Assembly: GCF_022447245.1 (NCBI RefSeq)
Contig: NZ_JAKVBC010000039.1
Location: 1 to 49,799 of the forward strand
DNA from: Kordia sp.
GTDB taxonomy: Bacteria > Bacteroidota > Bacteroidia > Flavobacteriales > Flavobacteriaceae
Direction of reading: 5' to 3'
DNA: 49,799 nucleotides
A model generated the notes under the pieces. It saw nothing but the letters and a program-made list of their open reading frames with translations, ran no database searches and was not told the origin of the DNA. The translations under genes and the position numbers were made by a program. Position 1 is the first letter of the stretch, and each line of letters opens with the position of its first letter. Positions 45,979-49,799 of the stretch are shown here, piece after piece.

Positions 45979-47226
45979 TTAATCCTCTATTTTACGTTTA
46001 ATTTTTTCAATTCGAGTTTTATAATAATCAATAGGATTTATACTAAATGCTTTTTTTATGTGTATTAAAGCATTTTGATAATCGTTTTGTAATACATAAT
46101 ATTCTGCTATGGAGTCGTAAGCATTTGCGCTTTTAGGATAGTATTCAATGGCTTTTTCAAAGTACATTTTCGCTTTTTCCAATTGTTTCATTTCCATACT
46201 CATATAGCCTAACATATTAAAAAGCTCTTCAGGATAAGGCGGAACTTTATATCCAAAATGTTTTTGAAGTTTCTGAGCTCTATGGTTGATGATGCTCAGT
46301 AGTTCTCCTTTTGAAGTTCCTGGAGAATTTATTTTATCTGTTTCTTCCATTTGAAACCATTCAAAAATAAATAACAAACCGTCTCTAATTGAAGGTAGCG
46401 GTACTGTGCCATGTATATCTTTGGGATAAAACTTCCATGCAAAGCGCAAATCGGTGGGTTTATTTTTTTCTATAAACCTGGAAAACTCAATGATTGAACG
46501 TGGAAATAACGAGAATTCTGTTGTATCCTGCATTACATTATTAATATTGATTTTACTATTCTGTCTATGCAATTGACCACTTAATGAGATAAAAAGAGAT
46601 TTTCCTGTAAACTTTTTCTTGGCTAATACTTTTTTAGCCTCTTTTAATAATTTTTGATGATCCCAATCTAGGCTTGGATCAATCGCTAAATAATTGTCAA
46701 ATAAATCAGTGTGATGAATTAGTGTATTTATGGTAAACAAACCTGCATACGAATGTCCAATCAGTGTTCTATATGGTGTTGCTGGATACTTACTCTCAAT
46801 ATAAGGAATTAACTCATCTCTAATAAATTGTGTAAAGTTTTCGGCGCCTCCACTTTCTTGATTGAAGGAAATTCCTCTTCTTCTACTTATTTTTGAGGTG
46901 GTTAAATCTCGTGTTCTTTGCCTTCTGTTGGAAATTCCAACAATGATCATTTCAGAAGTAAAACCACTGCTATAATAGTTATACACTGCAAAAACAGCCC
47001 CTAAATGTACACCTCCGTCTAAAACATATGTAACAGGGTATTTTCGGCTACTATTTGGATCAAAACTTTCAGGGAGTTGCACCCAAAATTCACGATTTTC
47101 CTTTAAGTGATTTGAATACAAACTATCCAGTTTTCCTAACTCTATTAAATATTTTGATTGTCCAGATACCTTTGTAATTGCAAAACAAACGATTGCAATT
47201 AATAGAATTGAAGTGTTTTTTCTCAT
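45979..47226 (-). CDS. Secreted esterase (IroE/esterase D type) with C-terminal TPR
   Basis: 415 residues. Signal peptide MRKNTSILLIAIVCFAITKVSGQ, then an alpha/beta hydrolase with nucleophile GHSYAG (about residue 161) and His in DIHGTVP, as in the IroE-like siderophore esterase/enterochelin hydrolase group. Two TPR units follow (MEMKQLEKAKMYFEKAIEYYP and YVLQNDYQNALIHIKKAFSIN). Periplasmic or surface enzyme; the substrate is not known. It lies downstream of the LytTR pair on the same strand, with 153 bases between. Confidence 0.86.
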   Translation of the reverse strand: MRKNTSILLIAIVCFAITKVSGQSKYLIELGKLDSLYSNHLKENREFWVQLPESFDPNSSRKYPVTYVLDGGVHLGAVFAVYNYYSSGFTSEMIIVGISNRRQRTRDLTTSKISRRRGISFNQESGGAENFTQFIRDELIPYIESKYPATPYRTLIGHSYAGLFTINTLIHHTDLFDNYLAIDPSLDWDHQKLLKEAKKVLAKKKFTGKSLFISLSGQLHRQNSKININNVMQDTTEFSLFPRSIIEFSRFIEKNKPTDLRFAWKFYPKDIHGTVPLPSIRDGLLFIFEWFQMEETDKINSPGTSKGELLSIINHRAQKLQKHFGYKVPPYPEELFNMLGYMSMEMKQLEKAKMYFEKAIEYYPKSANAYDSIAEYYVLQNDYQNALIHIKKAFSINPIDYYKTRIEKIKRKIED

Positions 47227-47379
47227 GTCAATGTAAATCTTATAATCTAAATCTACATGAATTATAAATACACAAATGATTTAATAGACTAATTTGGAGA
47301 ATCTGCAAACATATAACTGATAAGCGTCTATGATTGCTTAAATTTTCAATAAGAAGACTTTTTTAAGGTAAGAAATACG

Positions 47380-48060
47380 CTATCTTTTAATTTTTTTTAT
47401 CACTTTTTCCTTATAAGAATCACTAATAGGAATTTCAATTTCTCCAATTTCTATGTCGTTTTTAGTATAGGCAGAAATCTTGTTAATATTTACTATATAT
47501 GAGCGATGGACACGTAAAAAATGATTGTTAAGCTCTTTTTCAAAAGCAGAAATTCCTCCTTTAAAAAGTATTTTTTTGTTCTCTAAATGAATTTGGAGAT
47601 AGTCTTTTAAGCTTTCTATGTATAATACATCATCAAGTATAATCTTGATGTTTTTTTTATTGCTTTGAATATAAATGTGCTTATTGACTGAATCATTAAT
47701 CCCAGTTTTAACACTCTCTAAAAATTTATGTATTGCTTTTAAAAATCGGGTGAAAATTATGGGTTTTAAAAGATAATCCACAACATTTAATTCATATCCC
47801 TCTAGTGCATATTCTCTAAACGCAGTTGTAAAAATAACCTTAGATGATATGTTTAGATTCTTGAGAAAGTCAGTTCCTTTAAGTAATGGCATTTCTATAT
47901 CTAAAAAAATTAAATCAACTTTTTCTTCTTTAAGGACTTTAAAGGCTTCAATTGCAGATGCACAGGAAGCTACTAACTTAAAATTTTCTAGTTGTGACAA
48001 ATGCCTTTCCATAAGCTCTCTCGCTAATTCTTCATCGTCAACGATTATACATGTATACAT
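47380..48060 (-). CDS. LytTR response regulator
   Basis: 226 residues: receiver domain with VDDEE, phospho-Asp in FLDIEMP and YLLKP, then a LytTR DNA-binding domain (DVLYIESLKDYLQIHLENK, FLRVHRSYIVN). Its ATG overlaps the kinase stop, so the two are translated together. It probably regulates the esterase gene next to it; that target is inferred. Confidence 0.94.
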   Translation of the reverse strand: MYTCIIVDDEELARELMERHLSQLENFKLVASCASAIEAFKVLKEEKVDLIFLDIEMPLLKGTDFLKNLNISSKVIFTTAFREYALEGYELNVVDYLLKPIIFTRFLKAIHKFLESVKTGINDSVNKHIYIQSNKKNIKIILDDVLYIESLKDYLQIHLENKKILFKGGISAFEKELNNHFLRVHRSYIVNINKISAYTKNDIEIGEIEIPISDSYKEKVIKKIKR

Positions 48061-49118
48061 TAGTTAGTAATTAGATTTAAGGTTGCGCTAAAATTCTTTT
48101 CATTGTCATTTAGAGTTAAAACATGGTTATTTCCATATAAAATATCCAACTGTTTCTTAACATTCTGTAATCCTAATGACTGTCTATTTTTAGTCTCATT
48201 TTCGGTATTAATTATTGAGGGTTTGGTATTTTCTATTTTAAAAAAAATAGCACTACCATCTACCTTTAACGTGATAGTAATTCTTGCTTCATTAATTTCT
48301 TCACTTACTCCGTGTTTAAAAGCATTTTCTACGAAAGTAAGCAATAATAATGGCGCAATCTTCGCACCCGTTTCTACATCGTGCTCAAAATTTATTTTTA
48401 ATCTTTTTCCATATCGTATTTTTTCTAATGCTATATAATTATCTAAAAGCTTTATTTCGTTGGTTAAAGGAACAAATTTGTCATTACATCTAAATAAAAT
48501 ATAATCTAATATTTCTGAAAGTTTATGAATGATCTCAGGCGCATCATCAGATTTCTTTAAAGTCAATAAATAAAGATTATTAAGAGTATTAAATAGGAAA
48601 TGAGGGTTCAATTGATTCTTTAAAGCTTCTAACTCTGATGATTTTTTTTGCTCTTTTAAAGTCAATATCTCTTTTTGATTGCGATAGTATTCAAAGGCAG
48701 TTAAAATGGCTGTGGGTAAAATTAATGCCGTAAAATCGTGAAAAAACGGAAATAAATCTGTGATCTGTTCTAAAAATGTACTTTGGTGTCTAGTTAGGTA
48801 AACTTCTGGATATTTGGGAATTAAATAATAACTTTTAATAAAATTATATATTACATATGTTAAATAAGCCGCGATGATAATACTAATGACGAACAAGCCT
48901 CTTTTCTTATTGTTCAATAACTTTGGAATCAAAATAAAAAGCACAAGATATGTGAGACCTACTTGAACCAATAACGAAAAAAACATATTTTCAAATAAGA
49001 ACATTTTGTTTGTATCAAAAGGCCATCTAGCTCCAATATAATAAGCAAGCAATAGTATCCAAAACAGCAAATGGAAAAGTGTTTTTTTGTGAAAGATTTT
49101 GTTTTTGATAGTTCTCAT
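48060..49118 (-). CDS. LytS/YehU-type sensor histidine kinase
   Basis: 352 residues from ATG 49118 (MRTIKNKIFHKKTL). Four membrane helices in the first 150 residues with no large outer domain, then a coiled segment and the His_kinase domain with QLNPHFLFNTLNNLY (phospho-His), and the ATP site LLTFVENAFKHG and LGLQNVKKQL. Partner of the LytTR regulator that follows without gap. Signal unknown. Confidence 0.93.
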   Translation of the reverse strand: MRTIKNKIFHKKTLFHLLFWILLLAYYIGARWPFDTNKMFLFENMFFSLLVQVGLTYLVLFILIPKLLNNKKRGLFVISIIIAAYLTYVIYNFIKSYYLIPKYPEVYLTRHQSTFLEQITDLFPFFHDFTALILPTAILTAFEYYRNQKEILTLKEQKKSSELEALKNQLNPHFLFNTLNNLYLLTLKKSDDAPEIIHKLSEILDYILFRCNDKFVPLTNEIKLLDNYIALEKIRYGKRLKINFEHDVETGAKIAPLLLLTFVENAFKHGVSEEINEARITITLKVDGSAIFFKIENTKPSIINTENETKNRQSLGLQNVKKQLDILYGNNHVLTLNDNEKNFSATLNLITN

Positions 49119-49235
49119 TTGCGTAAAGGTTAACAATACATAATTTTTAAGCAATTAATATAGTTCTAAATTTTAAGAGAATTAGAAAAATTGACGAATA
49201 GAAAGAAACTGCAAACATATAGCCAATAAGTGACT

Positions 49236-49334
49236 ATGTTTTTTATTTACCATACTTGGTGTTTAAAAAGAGCAACATTTAGATTGCAGAAAAAGTATGA
49301 TGAATTGATAGAGAGTGTAAAGAAAGTTATTTAA
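49236..49334 (+). CDS. Doubtful 32-residue frame
   Basis: MFFIYHTWCLKRATFRLQKK then a helix ending ESVKKVI, directly followed by the hairpin at 49341. The helix-rich charged tail and the hairpin are the only support; it could be a gene remnant. Confidence 0.25.
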   Translation: MFFIYHTWCLKRATFRLQKKYDELIESVKKVI

Positions 49335-49483
49335 AACTAAAAAGCAAGCTATTTAGCTTGCTTTCCATTTATTTGTGACCTCGAACCTTTAAAGTACGAA
49401 CTTTTTATTGGAGGGTTTGAGACCTATTAGTATGTTTATGAAAGAATACAATTCCTTATTGATAGCATTTTAAATTATTAATA

Positions 49484-49648
49484 ATGAAACACAATTCAAA
49501 CAAACATCGTCAACCTATAATTGGTAGTATAAACCACATCGTAAGCGTTTTTCAAAACCTTATTGAGAACGCTCAAGTATTTAACAAGTTTATCAACAAA
49601 CAAAGTTTAAACTTAAAAAACTTATCAAATATTCAATTTCTTTGTTGA
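49484..49648 (+). CDS. Doubtful 54-residue frame
   Basis: MKHNSNKHRQPIIGSINHIV to NIQFLC. No signal, no family, no clear promoter; listed because it is the longest frame in the stretch. Confidence 0.25.
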   Translation: MKHNSNKHRQPIIGSINHIVSVFQNLIENAQVFNKFINKQSLNLKNLSNIQFLC

Positions 49649-49799
49649 ATGCTGTCTTATTATTAAAAAAAAACTACAACTTCCCATTATGATCATTATT
49701 AAATAATAAAATCATAATTCAATTTTATCTAACACGAGATCCTAGTTAAAAAAATAGTATTTTTAAGGAATTAGTGATCATTCCCCCATTTAGAGGACA

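Larger units (their letters stand above)
49155..49799. other. AT-rich end of window, two doubtful small frames
   Basis: No recognisable gene. Frames of 32 and 54 codons (listed separately) and one hairpin (49341-49364, AAAGCAAGCTA/TAGCTTGCTTT, not followed by a long T run). Confidence 0.5.

Overview
The window comes from a low-GC marine member of the Flavobacteriaceae, probably close to Kordia. This is inferred from gene content and signals, not from a search. Evidence: a Rho factor with a long N/K/Q-rich insert, a type IX secretion (T9SS) C-terminal domain, STM3941- and BT_3928-type proteins, TPR-membrane-AraC regulators, LytTR two-component pairs, and promoters of the Bacteroidetes type (TTG about 19-21 nt before TAnnTTTG).

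Layout. 0-9.4 kb is core housekeeping: a cut lipoprotein gene, proS, tRNA-Glu(TTC), rpsT, rho, a DUF4293 membrane protein, a GH18-type protein without export signal, a YfcE-like phosphoesterase, and truA overlapping an MsbA-type ABC exporter. 9.4-11.1 kb is a decay zone: a broken membrane AraC regulator, an orphan C-terminal fragment and a lipoprotein. 11.2-13.2 kb holds cdaA (c-di-AMP synthase) and folP, with a Cys-rich, GG-leader-like mini-gene carrying an in-frame stop between them. 13.3-23.1 kb is a + strand run: BT_3928 protein, oligopeptide-type permease, a frameshifted T9SS surface protein, a lipoprotein, an L,D-transpeptidase, a thioredoxin gene with a stop inside its signal peptide, then tpiA-prmA-clpS. 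23.2-30.2 kb: an M57 (HEIGH) metalloprotease lipoprotein, a heavily decayed AraC gene, a small unknown gene, a Cys-rich GG-leader peptide gene whose ATG is out of frame at an A9 tract, an SDR-amine oxidase-AraC gene run, and a persulfide dioxygenase-rhodanese. 30.3-37.5 kb: a patatin, a 1.2-kb gene-free stretch with four strong hairpins and a duplicated non-coding motif, a CxxCH lipoprotein, a short endonuclease V homolog, a PhoD phosphatase and an STM3941 protein. 37.5-44.5 kb: a C39-less peptide exporter facing a TPR-membrane-AraC regulator across two large DNA dyads, then a GG-leader precursor peptide with its own promoter and a lipoprotein prolyl oligopeptidase. 44.6-49.8 kb: remnants of an M1 peptidase, a histidine kinase and a LytTR regulator, then a secreted esterase-TPR protein and an intact LytTR kinase/regulator pair.

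The two themes that deserve attention are (1) three small peptide genes with double-glycine or GG-like leaders in 30 kb, one intact and two disrupted, the intact one beside a prolyl oligopeptidase, an exporter and a dedicated regulator but with no recognisable lanthipeptide cyclase or dehydratase; and (2) the tandem hairpin array at 32.2-33.2 kb, whose loops are G-rich in the first two hairpins and C-rich in the last two. The window also has an unusual number of single-lesion genes (frameshifts at A-tracts and nonsense codons), which may be true decay, phase variation or, for the indels, sequencing error.
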